Below, one piece after another: positions 11,899 to 23,435 of a DNA stretch of 64,000 nucleotides. The translations under genes and the position numbers were made by a program. A model generated the notes under the pieces. It saw only the letters and a program-made list of their open reading frames with translations. It ran no database searches and had not been told where the DNA came from. The DNA comes from Trissonchulus latispiculum. Taxonomy: Eukaryota > Nematoda > Enoplea > Enoplida > Ironidae. The first letter of the stretch is position 1. Every line of letters starts with the position of its first letter. The stretch spans positions 45,630 through 109,629 of the forward strand of contig JASAND010004221.1 in assembly GCA_030248195.1 (NCBI GenBank), written 5' to 3'.

Positions 11899-12750
11899 AA
11901 TTTTCATGTGAGTTGATCACTGCTGAGCAATTGCTGGGGTGCATCAAGTTGTAGCCTCACAGCTTGACGCACTGACAAACATTACGCGTCACGTCAATAT
12001 GAATCAATCAGCGAAAGTTGAGCTGACCTGGATCCCCGAGTTGGATTTTCCAAAACATGATACAATAGTCAAATTCAGCATAATAGCAGAATTTTAGCTA
12101 ATTTTGATCAATTATAGTATGCCACAGTTTGAAAGTTAAAAAGCTTACGCTGGAACTGACAGAAGCAATACGGGCTACAATGGCCGCAGCAATGGCAAAG
12201 CAGTAACACACCACTTTCATATTAGCAGCTATTCCAGCATAAAGTGACAGGGTGGAACACAAGATTGATATTACCAAGCGATACCCTAAAAGCAGCAGAT
12301 GTTCTTGCGTAGGATTGGAATTTTCATTTCTTTTCTTCTCAATTTCATATCATTTCTAAAGCAAAGAAGAAGGATGGCGTAAATTAAAATCATCACAAAT
12401 GTACAGTATGGTATTTATATAAAAGCCTTCCAGGAAATTGCAGCACTTGTGCATATTTGAAAAATGAGTTTATAATTATTCAACTCTGAGTAGATCTTAA
12501 ACCAATATAGAAGCCAAAATTTCTCAATTTTAGGGAAAAACTTCATTAAATTGGATCACATTAGACCTGAAAGACAGGGCAACCCATTTTTGTGTTTGCT
12601 GCAAAATGCTGCTGCAGCTTTTTGGTGTAGCTCCTGCAGTCGCCCTCATCGCGCAATGTTTTCACAATACAATTAGCTCGAAAAATAAAATGCATTAAAG
12701 CAAGCTTAATGCATTATATATTCAGTGTCAGCAAGAGTGTGTCAGCAAGC
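11899..12750. other. intergenic, no gene seen
   Basis: AT-rich sequence with no recognisable exon or repeat family. Confidence 0.4.
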
Positions 12751-13175
12751 AAGAGTGCATAATATACATAAGATTATTTCAAGCGTCATAAGCTATGTAT
12801 TATGAGTTCGCTACATCCTCTGCACGCTATCGGCTGACCCCTCCCATAAAATTAACCCCCTCCCTTGACTCCGCCCCTATACATGTACGGGGTCCAGACG
12901 GGCTTCTTTCTGGTTCGGGGTCTATGTTTGTTACATATAGTATACTTACATGTTAAGCTTGACGAGAGCCCAATTTGTGCAGCGAGTTTGAGTTTTGTAT
13001 GATTTAGACATCTGTGTACAGAATATAGAACCACGTGCCCGATCCCCCGTTTACAGCCCGTACATGTATAGGGGTGTGATGAAGGGTTCTGACTTAGGGA
13101 GGTTACCCGATAGCGCGCATCGGATGTAGCGATTTCATATTACATAGCGTATGACGACGCTTGTCATACTCTTAC
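12751..13175. mobile_element. diverged member of the AAGAGTRCATAATAT element family
   Basis: The left end reads AAGAGTGCATAATATACAT and the right end carries CATACTCTTA, inverted to it. The interior (CCCCTCCC..., TATCGGCT, GGGGTCCAGACGGG, TCTATGTTTGTTA) matches elements at 42737 and 53265 in order. It is older or more rearranged than those copies and I see no clean target duplication. Confidence 0.6.
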
Positions 13176-14017
13176 GTCAGTCACTCACTCAAGTCGTCAC
13201 TCTTGATGTCAGTCCTATCCCGACTCCTAGAACCGCGCTGACACTACCCCTAACAGGCAAACCGACTGGGATGAGGTGGCTGTAAAAACAACTGCAAAAG
13301 TTTCTTTTGCATTTTGCTGGATGGTTCAGCTCTATATATTTAGGAATTATAGATAAATTATGTGATCATTTACCATTAGCAATCTTAGTCGAGTGTATAA
13401 TCAACGCGCGTTTTATCAATGCGTTTTAATGCAGAAAGCTTCCGAAAGGCAAAAGCTCCATTAGGAGAAAATGTTTTAGAACTCATCGAATACCTATAGT
13501 TTTATACAAAAGTAACTGTAAAGTTGCAGTGCAGCACGGGCAGATTGTGCCTGATTTTCTGTATTGGCGTCGACTTACTAGACAAATAGCAGTTTGTTAC
13601 TATATTTATCAACATTTTTCTTGTATGTTTTTCCAAAGCCGACAATAATCAGTTTACTGACTTGGCTTTATTTGTTTCAAAACTGAAAAAGATTGTTAAC
13701 TAACAAGAGTGATTGTTATTATTGTTTTTTGGTGGATTAGGCATTATGATGATCGTTGTTCAATAGTTTAACTGTTTCGCCCTTAAATTCAGTTAATTTG
13801 ACTTAGTTTAGCATGTACTCATCGCATTTTTAGTTCTCTCCAGACTCCAGGCATTCAGAATTTACATAATAGTTTCGGGTCATTATGAGTAGCCCTGGTA
13901 TATGCCGCTGGAAAGGGTGTTTAGGACAGAACTAAAAGCACGGTTGTTTCAGAGATTATTCTTTATTGCTTTCTTTTTCCCTTTTAACGCATTTGTGTTT
14001 TAGCAGTTTTACAAGCA
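13176..14017. other. upstream of the globin-like gene; nothing recognised
   Basis: No exon or repeat could be supported. A promoter for the next gene may lie here but no motif decides it. Confidence 0.35.
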
Positions 14018-14782
14018 ATGGGTCTAATAGTATCTTTATTGGTAAATCACGTTGCGTTGACAGTAACGTTAAAGTTTCTTTTGGTATTTGGCGATCAGCC
14101 AAGTGAGATTAACGCTGCATCTCCGTCTATCGCTAGCAGCGGAAGACCTGGTACATCTCCATTACCTTTGGCTTTTGGAATGACCCCAGAAGACGCTACC
14201 ATTATCAAGGACACAGCTATTGCGGGATGCAAGTTTGGCAGCTAAAATTGGACAAGCAATTATTAAACAGGTGATAACGGACATACCAGAACTACAAAAG
14301 GTGCTTGGGATTACTCAAGCTCCCAAAGATATGAAACCAGGAACATTGAGTGTTCACATCGTCAATTTGGCAGGAAGTTACATGTCCTGCTTACAGAATT
14401 TAATTTTGAAGAATTGGCTAGCCAAGATCCTAACATTGAACAGTGTCTTCAAAATATTCATAATGTTGGCGAATATCATGCAACCCTAGCACAGAAGAAT
14501 CCAAACCTATTTACTCCTGAAAATTGGAATCTATTTGCCAGAATAACCGTAGATAAAATGCTGGCCCTACAGAATTCCCTACTGTCCAAGAAGAAATACA
14601 GCGAAAGCAAACGAAACAAAAAGTTACAGGAAGTGAAGAATTCCTGGGAAATGTTTATGTACCGTGTAGTGCTTGAAATGAAACTGACTTTTTATCAGAA
14701 AACATGTAATCACCAAGGTGCCGACAGTCAACCGACGGGCGACACACTGGCAGTACCAAAAACATCTGGATTCCACAATTAA
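14018..14782 (+). pseudogene. globin-like gene with two frame breaks
   Basis: Globins bind haem and oxygen or act as redox sensors. In frame 1, TPEDATIIKDT looks like a globin A-helix start. After a shift at about 14215-14222 the next frame reads AAKIGQAIIKQVITDIPEL and SVHIVNLAGSYM, like helices B and E with a candidate distal His. After a second shift near 14390-14405 the frame continues NFEELASQDPNIEQ, NVGEYHATLA (candidate proximal His) and FTPENWNLF, the F-G pattern, then a basic stretch and SWEMFMYRVVLEM like helix H, ending at TAA 14780-14782. The hydrophobic run after ATG 14018 (GLIVSLLVNHVALTVTL) may be a signal segment or intronic read-through. Distal-to-proximal His spacing is longer than in myoglobin, so the assignment is moderate. 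Undetected tiny introns are an alternative to frameshifts. Confidence 0.5.
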
Positions 14783-14972
14783 ATCAAACGGTGAAGACGT
14801 TGACTGACTACACAAGAATAATTCTAAACTGTTGGCAATACAATTATAAACCCTAAATCTGCACTGGACCACATACACTCTGTTGCTTATATGAAAATAC
14901 GGATTATATTGTTATGGCACCTTTGCTGTTTGCAGTGGCTGCTCTCATTACCCCGGAGCAATATCTGTACAC

Positions 14973-14978
14973 AATAAA
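14973..14978 (+). promoter_or_regulatory. candidate poly(A) signal AATAAA
   Basis: AATAAA lies about 190 bases after the globin-like stop codon, a usual 3' UTR distance. It is a chance-prone hexamer. Confidence 0.4.
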
Positions 14979-15599
14979 CAATCTGGAAACATAAAACAAC
15001 AAGTATATAACTTTGAAGGTCTTCTTTTAAGTGAAATACTTAGATGAAACAGAGATCTATCAGCACGTAAATGAATTTTATGTAAATTTCTTATTTCTGT
15101 GTAAATTTAGAAGTTTGAAGTACTGGTTTTTAGGGACCGTACAGACACTTCTCATTATTAATACTTGTCATTGGCAAAGGGTGACGAATACATTTTCGAC
15201 AACCAAATGCTCTGCTGGCTAATGAAAACAAGCGAAAACGAACAACAAAAAAGAAAAGAAAATGAAAACATGAAAACGACTAAGCAAAATAGAGTGTTAT
15301 AGTTTGCTCTAGCAGACTAGGCTAAACTTCAATATCTGTCAGAATTTCACTGCAAAATATTCTTGAATGAGAACAGCGATCAGTCTGACATGTTTAGTCA
15401 ATATGCAAATAAGTTTGGTTTGAAAGTTGGTCAGTTCGTGTGCATTGCTTATGCCGCCTGTGTAGTTTTGTCACAATATAGTGAGGGGTGTGCATGCCTG
15501 TGTACAAAATCAATATTAGCACTGGGCAGCTAAAGTGTAAGCTATGCACCATTAGTATGTGCGTTCAATTTTAACGCTGGTGTTGGGTTGGGGGCCTGG

Positions 15600-17240
15600 G
15601 GTGGGGTTGAGTGATGATGAGTATTATTGGACAGGTAGTGGCATAGTTTCCCCAGGTGGGGGGCATAGGGGTGTTAGGGGGGGGGGGACCCCTCCCCCCA
15701 AATGGAGGGGTCGCCAACCCCCCTAAAAATTTTTTCCACCCCTCCCCCCAAATCGATTTTTTCAGACCCCTCCCCCCTAAAAAATTTTCAAAGTCAAACC
15801 CCTACCTAAATTTTTGAAAATTAGTAGCTAAAACTTAGAAATTTTTCCAAAAAATTCCAAAAAGTAGCGAAAAATTGCTAGACTTCGCTTAATTAAGCTA
15901 AAAATCGTTAAAACTAGCTGTAAATTGAGCAGCGGGAATTTTCATCGTTTTAACAAAAAACCGACTTTTTTTAGAAATTTTTCGCCGACCCCCCTAGAAA
16001 ATTTTTCTAACCCCTCCCCAAATCGACTTTTCGCGGCCCCCTCCCCCTTTTTTCGCCAAACCCCCCTACCTACTTTTTTCTGAACCCCCACCCCCACTTT
16101 TTTCGCCAGCCACACCTATGGGGGGGGGGGGGGGGGGGGGGGGGGATCCCCCCCAAAATTTTCCGACCAACTTTGCCCACCCCCCCAGATTTTTTGACTA
16201 TCCCCTCCCCCGACTTTTGGTTACCCCCCCCCCCCCGAACCCCCCCAGCATTTCTTTTGGGTGCCAAAAGTTAGCTAGTCTTTTGCAAAAAATAGTCATT
16301 TTTTTGAAAATTTTTTTCTCAAATTTTGGCTTAAAAGTCAGTTTAAAACTGTAAAAACGTCTAAAACGATAAAAAATCCAGGGAAACTATGAGTAGTGGG
16401 GTCGTCGACCGTCGTAGGTGTGCTGGGGAGTGGGGGGCCCCACCAAAACGACAAATTTTGGCTACCCAATCTCCCCCAAGATGTTCGGATTTCGCTATCG
16501 CCCTCCCCAGATTTTTAGAAAGAATGGCAAAAATCGAAATTTTGGGGGTTTTGTTCGTAGGTGTGTTTTAGACCCCCTCCCCCTCCCATAAAATGTTTTC
16601 CAACCTCCCCCCCAAATTGGCCTTCGACCGACCGACCCCCCCTTAAACATTTCAAACCCCTACCTAAATTTTTGCTTTTTTGCAATTTTTCGCAAAAAAT
16701 CGCTAAAATTCGCTTAATTACCTGAAAAATCGCTAAACATAGATGAAAATAAAGAAAATTTTTCAGTTTTTAACAAACAACCGATTTTTTGCCGACCCCC
16801 CCCCTTGAAAATTTTTCTTACCCCTCCCCAAAACCCGAATTTTTCAGATCCCTTCCCTTTTTTGGCAGACCCGGCCAGTAGCGGCGCCAGGATTTTTTGG
16901 AGGGGGGCCGACCCAAACATCCGGCGACCTTTTTTTGGGAAATCCAAAATTTTTGCGCAATTTTAGCAGATTTTACCTTCAGTTTCCAAAAATTTTCTCA
17001 TATTGTGGTAACAATTTTTCGATTTTTTGCAAAAATTTGCCGATTTTTTTAAAAATTCTTAAAAACACTCAAATTATGCATATATATAAACAGCTGAAAA
17101 ATTTTTCAACGGGGGGCCCGGCCCGACACCCCAAAGGGAGGGGCCCAAATCGCAAAGGGGGGTTCCCGGGGCCCCCGGGCCTCCCCCCTGGCGCCGCCAC
17201 TGGACCCTGCCCTCCCTACTTTTCTTAAACATTCACCCGC
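15600..17240. repeat. G/C-run repeat field
   Basis: Short blocks of the form ACCCCTCCCCC plus AAATCGATTTTT or AAAATTTT recur many times, broken by runs such as the roughly 26-G tract from 16119. Open frames here are glycine/proline-rich artefacts. The phrase GCCAGCCACACCTATGG (about 16106-16122) is an unoccupied version of the site of the 17262-17618 element. Confidence 0.7.
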
Positions 17241-17261
17241 ACTTTTATCGCCAGCCACACC

Positions 17262-17618
17262 CAGGGTATTTTTTAGGGATTTTTTCCGGGGGGGGGGCTT
17301 CCCGGGGGGGCCCCCCGGGCCCGGAGGGGGAAAGAAATTTTCGGGGGGGAAGAATTTTTTGCAAAAATGAGCCAAAAAATGGTATTTTTTGGCGTATTTT
17401 GCATGGTGAGACGCAAAAAGTTCTCAAAAATGCCGGGATTTAAGCTAAAAATGGCTATTTTTACGAAAAAATCTCCGGCGAAGCCGGAAAATTTTTGAAA
17501 ATTGGCCTATTTTTGGCAAAAATTTGGGCCTCCAAAAAACCCCGGGGGGGGGGGAAGCAAAAATCCCGGGAGGGGGCGATTTCGGGGGGGGCCCGCCCCC
17601 CCCTGTAAAAATACCCTG
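17262..17618. mobile_element. G-run element, 5-bp TSD ACACC
   Basis: ACACC flanks both sides (17257-17261 and 17619-17623). Termini are CAGGGTATTTTTTAGGG and TAAAAATACCCTG. The interior has TTTTTTGGCGTATTTTGC, a central hairpin around CCGGCGAAGCCGG and long G runs near each end. It is a close homologue of 35668-36007. The unoccupied site is visible at about 16106-16122. No coding capacity. Confidence 0.85.
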
Positions 17619-17815
17619 ACACCTATGGTTTTGTTTGGCTGATAATTTCTGAGAACACCTCCGCCCGCCACGCCAAGGCGCGGAGCCAAGGGAGAATCGG
17701 CATTCCCCCAAGATTGTGGACCCCCTCCAGGATTTTTTTCCGTACCATGCGTAAGCCGCCCATTTTTCAAAAAATTTTCGCGCCTTCGGCGTGAAATAAG
17801 TGTATCTTACCATCA

Positions 17816-17816
17816 T

Positions 17817-17850
<34 letters not shown>
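17816..17850. repeat. TA microsatellite
   Basis: Uninterrupted TA dinucleotides followed by ATATATAC. Confidence 0.9.
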
Positions 17851-17853
<3 letters not shown>

Positions 17854-17879
17854 GTACATTTCATGAAATGCATGACCAG

Positions 17880-18130
17880 TGGCGACATTTGCATTTTGGC
17901 GAAATGTCGCGAACTAACGGCGATTATCGCCAACTTTGGCGAAATGTCGGAACAGAGTTGGCGAAAAAATGTTGAACAGGCACATTTCGCGAAAAATTTG
18001 GGACTTTTCGCCAAAGTTGGCGAAAAGTCCCAACAAAGTTGGCGATAATGTGGTTGGAAGAAATTATTTCGCCAAAACTTGGAACTTTTCGCCAAAGTCG
18101 GCGAAAAGTCCCAACAGAGTTGGCGATATA
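17880..18130. repeat. iterated GGCGAAAAGTCCCAAC words
   Basis: A block reading TTCGCCAAAGTTGGCGAAAA, then GTCCCAAC and GTTGGCGAT, occurs at about 18007-18047 and again at 18088-18127. Related inverted words (GGCGAAATGTCG) fill 17895-17965. This resembles the word clusters of the TA-flanked elements further right; (TA)n tracts lie on both sides. Confidence 0.65.
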
Positions 18131-18189
18131 CGTATATATATATACGTGTTTCGCAACCTAAATGAGGACCACCTAATTCCTTTCCTTTC

Positions 18190-19130
18190 CTAATTTTTGG
18201 TGTACTTTGTTGACCAGCTGTTGCTCCATTTGGGTGCATGAACACGTGCTGGGCCTTCAGTATTTTTAATTTCAAGGAATATGTACTTTGTAAAAAATTT
18301 CACGAAGGTCACGGAATAAAAAAAGTTCTCTGCTTCCGGGGAGCGGAAATTTTTTGCATTCCCCCGAAAATTTTTTGGCCGGCGTCGGGCCCCCCCCCGC
18401 GGAAATTTTTGTAAAAATCCAACTACTTGGATGAATCGGGCGCACAAAAATAAAAATATTGCGTTTTTTGTGGGGGAAAAAAACCTTTTTTAAAAAATTA
18501 TACAATTTTTTATTAATTTTTGGCCCAAAATTTCCCCCCCCCCCCCCCAAAATTCGATGTCGGCAGACCCACCCCACCCCACGGCGGGGGCCCCCCCCAC
18601 CCCACCCTAATTTCGGCTACCCCCCCCCCAAACTTTGTGCAAGGTATCTACAGTGGGGGGTACACCTATGGAGGAAAATATCCAGTTTCACCATGGAGGG
18701 GAGGGGGGGCCCTCCGGGGGTCCACCCGGCCGGTTGGCCCCCGGGGGGCCCCCCCCCCCCCCCCGCGGGGGAAGGCGGCGGGGGGTGGGGGGGGGGGGCC
18801 GTAGGATGGGGGGGCCACCCCCCCCCCCCGCCTAGAATTAGACGAAATTTGAAAGGGGCAAAAAAGGTAAATTTTTGGATTTGTTTTTTTTTTTAAAATA
18901 ATTTTGTTGTTTGGTTTTTTTGGTGTTGTTGGTGTATTTAATTTATATTAAAAAATTTATAAATTTAAATTTCTATCTAATTAGGTGGGTGGGTGTTTTT
19001 GGGTGGGGGGGAGTGTTGTTTATTTTTTTTTTTTTTTTTGGATATTTTGTCTTTTTGTGTTGTGTTTGTTTGTGCTGTTGGATTCCGGTTTGGTGTTGGT
19101 GGGTTTTACTTTTGGTTGTGGCAGGGAATT
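18190..19130. repeat. low-complexity G/C-run and T-rich repeat field
   Basis: Long C and G homopolymers (18534-18550, 18750-18830) followed by T/G-rich sequence. Proline- and glycine-rich open frames in both strands are artefacts of composition. Homopolymer lengths here may be unreliable in the assembly. Confidence 0.6.
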
Positions 19131-19131
19131 A

Positions 19132-19157
19132 GGGGGAGCGCGTTAGCGCTCCCCCTA
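19132..19157. repeat. perfect hairpin AGGGGGAGCGC / GCGCTCCCCCT
   Basis: Eleven-base perfect arms around the four-base loop GTTA, followed by AG so that the right side ends CTAG. A similar GGGGTCGC..GCGACCCC hairpin is at 29514-29539. Confidence 0.8.
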
Positions 19158-19159
19158 GA

Positions 19160-19997
19160 ATAGGGAAAATTTGACGCAATGTGTATAATCTGGACATTGT
19201 TTGGCCTGGGGCCAGCGGAGGAGTGGACCGATCGGGCTGAAACTTCTTGTGTGAAGAGCCTATGGGCAGGGGTACATGCTGTGAAAATTTCAGCCGGATC
19301 GGCCGGGTGGATCTTGAGATATGAAAATTGGCCCCCCGCGCAGGTCGCGTTTCTCTCCATTTTTTTTTTCCCCCCAGGGGTGCAGGTCGGAAGACCCTTC
19401 AGAGCCATACTATTTTAGGTTTTTTTTGTACAAAAAGTTCCTCAATTCCGGGGAAATTACTTTCCGCGGTTCCCGGACCCCCCCAGATGGCCCCACCCCC
19501 CGGTGGGGACCCCCCAAGTGGCCCCCGAAAAAAAACTAAGTCCGAAAATATTCTAGCCACGAAATAGATCGCAGCGAGCGAAGCCGGGCTCTCATATGGC
19601 TCGTGTGGCATGGCCCAAGGGTGAAGGGCTCCGGGAAGTGAGATGGTGCTGCTCGGTGGTTTGTGGCGCCCTGGCCAGGGGTCAAAAGTTAGTGTGTAAA
19701 AGGGGGGGTCTGGGCCTACGGAGTAGGCAGCCCTATACATAAGAGCTGCTGGGCTGAGGTTTCGTATTCGAATAGGAACCCCTATATGGTGAATCTAAAT
19801 GGCCCATTAGTTTCGCTCTAGGACCTATCCATGTGGCTGGGGGGCACCCTGATGGTGGTGGGCCCTACCGTGTCGCAACTCCAACTTTAACCTCTTCTAC
19901 AGAAATATCTACAGTGAGCAGGTCTCTCTTATTTGGGGTTTGGGGTGGGGTGCGGGAGCACTACAGCATAGGCTATAGTAGGTTTCGCCCGGACCCC
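19160..19997. other. spacer before the 149-bp satellite
   Basis: No gene recognised. A fragment GTGGCGCCCTGGCCAGGGGT at about 19663-19682 matches the edge of the satellite unit, so the array has an outlying piece here. Confidence 0.45.
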
Positions 19998-21150
19998 TGT
20001 GGCGCCCTGGCCAGGGGTCCGGACCGGGGACCGGGTCCAAAATGGCCAAAAATCGATTTTTCCAAAAGTGACCAAATTTGGTATCAAATGAAAGCCCTTG
20101 GTGAGGCGAATATTTTTTGTCATTGGAGGACCCCTCCAAAGTGGACCCAGCGGCCTGTGGCGCCCTGACCAGGGTACGGACCGGTCCAAAATGGCCAAAA
20201 ATCGATTTTTCCAAAAGTGGCCAAGTCTGGTATCAAATGAAAGCCCTTGGTGAGGCGAACATTTTTTGTCATTGGAGGACCCCTCCAAAGTGGACCCAGC
20301 GGCCTGTGGCGCCCTGACCAGGGTCCGGACCGGTCCAAAATGCCCAAAAATCGATTTTTCCAAAAGTGGTCAAGTCTGGTATCAAATGAAAGCCCTTGGT
20401 GAGGCGAACATTTTTTGTCATTGGAGGACCCCTCCAAAGTGGACCCAGCGGCCTGTGGCGCCCTGACCAGGGTCCGGACCGGTCCAAAATGGCCAAAAAT
20501 CGATTTTTCCAAAAGTGGCCAAGTCTGGTATCAAATGAAAGCCCTTGGTGAGGCGAACATTTTTTGTCATCGGAGGACCCCTCCAAAGTGGACCCAGCGG
20601 CCTGTGGCGCCCTGACCAGGGTCCGGACCGGTCCGAAATCGGTTTTTTGAAAAGTTTTCAAGTTTGGTATCAAATGAAAGCCCTTGGTGAGGCGAACATT
20701 TTTTGTCATTGGAGGACCCCTCCAAAGTGGACCCAGCGGCCTGTGGCGCCCTGACCAGGGTCCGGACCGGTCCAAAATGGCCAAAAATCGATTTTTCCAA
20801 AAGTGGCCAAGTCTGGTATCAAATGAAAGCCATTGGTGAGGCGAACATTTTTTGTCATTGGAGGACCCCTCCAAAGTGGATCCAGCGGCCTGTGGTGCCC
20901 TGACCAGGGTCCGGACCGGTCCAAAATGGCCAAAAATCGATTTTTCCAAAAGTGGCCAAGTTTGGTATCAGATGAAAGCCCTTGGTGAGGCGAACATTTT
21001 TTGTCATCGGAGGACCCCTCCAAAGTGGACCCAGCGGCCTGTGGCGCCCTGACTAGGGTCCGGACCGGTCCAAAATCAATTTTTTGAAAGGTTTTCAAGT
21101 TTGGTATATATCAAATGAAAGCCCAAAATGAGCAGAGCAGCTTTTGTCAT
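19998..21150. repeat. 149-bp satellite array, about 7.5 units
   Basis: The landmark ACCCCTCCAAAGTGGA recurs at about 20130, 20279, 20428, 20577, 20716, 20865 and 21014, giving steps of 149 except one of 139 where the unit lacks ten bases. Each unit contains GGTATCAAATGAAAGCCC and GGTCCGGACCGGTCC. Units are over 90% alike by eye. Because 149 is not a multiple of three, long open frames on both strands cycle through all frames of the unit; they are not genes. The last unit runs into sequence like the 147-bp satellite at 30.8 kb. Confidence 0.9.
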
Positions 21151-21202
21151 GTATATATATAACTGCATAGCCAAGGTTACGGTGCTGGTTGGGTTTTAAA
21201 AT

Positions 21203-22013
21203 AGCCTTCCTGCCTAAGATAACGCACCGTGTAAAAAGTTCTGAAAAGGCCATGAACAGTGGCCTTCCAGCCTAAGATAACGCTCCGTGTAAAATGTTCT
21301 GTAGAGGCCATGAACAGTGGCCTTCCAGCCTAAGATGACGCACCGTGTAAAAAGTTCTGAAAAGGCCATGAACAGTGGCCTTCCAGCCTAAGATAACGCT
21401 CCGTGTATAATGTTCTGTAGAGGCCTTGAACAGTGGCCTTCCAGCCTAAGATGACGCACCGTGTAAAAAGTTCTGAAAAGGCCATGAACAGTGGCCTTCC
21501 AGCCTAAGATAACGCTCCGTGTATAATGTTCTGTAGAGGCCATGAACAGTGGCCTTCCAGCCTAAGATAACGCACCGTGTATAATGTTCTGTAGAGGCCA
21601 TGAACAGTGGCCTTCCAGCCTAAGATAACGCTCCGTGTATAATGTTCTGTAGAGGTCATGAACAGTGGCCTTCCAGCCTAAGATGACGCACCGTGTAAAA
21701 AGTTCTGAAAAGGCCATGAACAGTGGCCTTCCAGCCTAAGATGACGCACCGTGTAAAAAGTTCTGAAAAGACCATGAACAGTGGCCTTCCAGCCTAAGAT
21801 AACGCTCCGTGTATAATGTTCTGAAAAGGCCATGAACAGTGGCCTTCCAGCCTAAGATAACGCTCCGTGTATAATGTTCTGTAGAGGCCATGAACAGTGG
21901 CCTTCCAGCCTAAGATGACGCACCGTGTAAAAAGTTCTGAAAAGGCCATGAACAGAGGCCTTCCAGCCTAAGATACGTAACGCACCGTGTATAAAGTTCT
22001 GCAAAGGCTATTA
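21203..22013. repeat. 58-bp satellite array, about 14 units, two sub-types
   Basis: Unit starts lie at 21203, 21261, 21319 and every 58 bases to 21957, each beginning (GG)CCTTCCAGCCTAAGAT. Type A has GACGCACCGTGTAAAAAG and TGAAAAGG; type B has AACGCTCCGTGTATAATG and TGTAGAGG. The order is roughly A B A B A B B B A A B B A, then a divergent end unit. Confidence 0.9.
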
Positions 22014-22158
22014 ACAGGCATTTTTCCGTTTCAGCAAATACATTCAGTTGAACTAGAACTTTTTCATCCAGCCTGTTTGCGGTAGCTAGCTTTGCTTACA
22101 CTGTGTATATATGCAACTTCTCTGATATGATTTTCTCTGCAGCGGAAAAATAAGCGAA

Positions 22159-22771
22159 ACTAGGGGGGAAATGCCCTCGACGGGCAACCAACTTGGTAGA
22201 ATAGGGAAAGACTTGAATGTTAAATACACGGTGCATGGTTACAATTGAGATTCTGCTGAAGCGGAAAAATGCCGTTTCTCAGCGACTAAAATGACAGAAA
22301 CCAGCTTTGTGCGCCGAATAGGGAATCTACTCGGCGACTAAAATGAAAGAAACCAGCTTTGTGCGCCGAATAGGGAATCTACTCGGCGACTAAAATGAAA
22401 GAAACCAGCTTTGTGCGCCGAATAGGGTATCTACTCGGCGACTAAAATGAAAGAAACCAGCTTTGTCGCCGAATAGGGAATTCCCTCCTTCCGCCCTATT
22501 CGCGCGAACTTTGAAGCCTGTTATGTGTTGCTTTGCTGAATAATGAGAGAGCTTCAGAATGGCACAATTACTTCAGAATGCAAAACAACAGTTTTATCAA
22601 GCACTTACGTAAGTCGAGGTTTTCACAGACATAAATACGCTGTCTTCGATGTGCTATCAGAAACATTGAGAGCATATATATATATATATAGGTGTGCTCT
22701 GTGCTGATCTTGCCGAGAATTGATACAATCAAACATTATATAAAATGAAATGCGATTGATTGTATATGTAT

Positions 22772-22834
<63 letters not shown>

Positions 22835-23395
22835 CACAAGGACTATAGATATATATTCTAAATTTAAACTGCTATATACGATATTGTTGCTTTTGTTGGT
22901 CCTGCTAGCGGTTGTATGCATAAAATATTTACGGATCAGGTAGCTCAAAAAGAAACTAATCTAGCGCTACCCCTAGTCACCACGCAACCGGTACGGGAAA
23001 TGTCATATTGAGCGCAATGCTTACGTTTGCAGTTCCTAACAGAGTAATTACCTATATATTTCCTCCCGAAAGACGATAAGTTCGCGCGAATAGGGCGGAA
23101 GGAGGGAATTCCCTATTCGGCGACAAAGCTGGTTTCTTTCATTTTAGTCGCCGAGTAGATACCCTATTCGGCGCACAAAGCTGGTTTCTTTCATTTTAGT
23201 CGCCGAGTAGATTCCCTATTCGGCCGCATGGTGGGGTGGCGCACAAAGCTGGTTTCTGTCATTTTAGTCGCTGAGAAACGGCATTTTTCCGCTTCAGCAG
23301 AATCTCAATTGTAACCATGCACCGTGTATTTAACATTCAAGTCTTTCCCTATTCTACCAAGTTGGTTGCCCGTCGAGGGCATTTTCCCCCCTAGT
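22159..23395. mobile_element. 1.24-kb foldback element with long TIRs and internal tandem repeats
   Basis: The ends are ACTAGGGGGGAAATGCCC and GGGCATTTTCCCCCCTAGT. Inverted arms of roughly 300-350 bases face each other across a centre holding a (TA)n tract. The left arm has about four copies of a block with CTCGGCGACTAAAATGA and GAAACCAGCTTTGTGCGCC; the right arm has about three, plus a short extra piece (GCATGGTGGGGTGG). The arms therefore changed repeat number after formation. No transposase and no certain target duplication. Confidence 0.8.
22776..22832. repeat. TA microsatellite
   Basis: Nearly pure TA dinucleotides with one G interruption, inside the foldback centre. Confidence 0.9.
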
Positions 23396-23404
23396 ATATA
23401 TATT

Positions 23405-23435
<31 letters not shown>

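Noticed and set aside
17445..18275. 276-codon open frame on the minus strand
   Set aside because: It crosses a G-run element, a TA microsatellite and the GGCGAAAAGT word cluster. Composition is driven by repeats and no family is recognisable.
18459..18896. Proline/glycine-rich open frames
   Set aside because: They are produced by long C and G runs; homopolymer length there is also unreliable.
20269..20949. 226-codon open frame on the minus strand
   Set aside because: It runs through several units of the 149-bp satellite and changes unit-frame at each step; similar frames exist on both strands.
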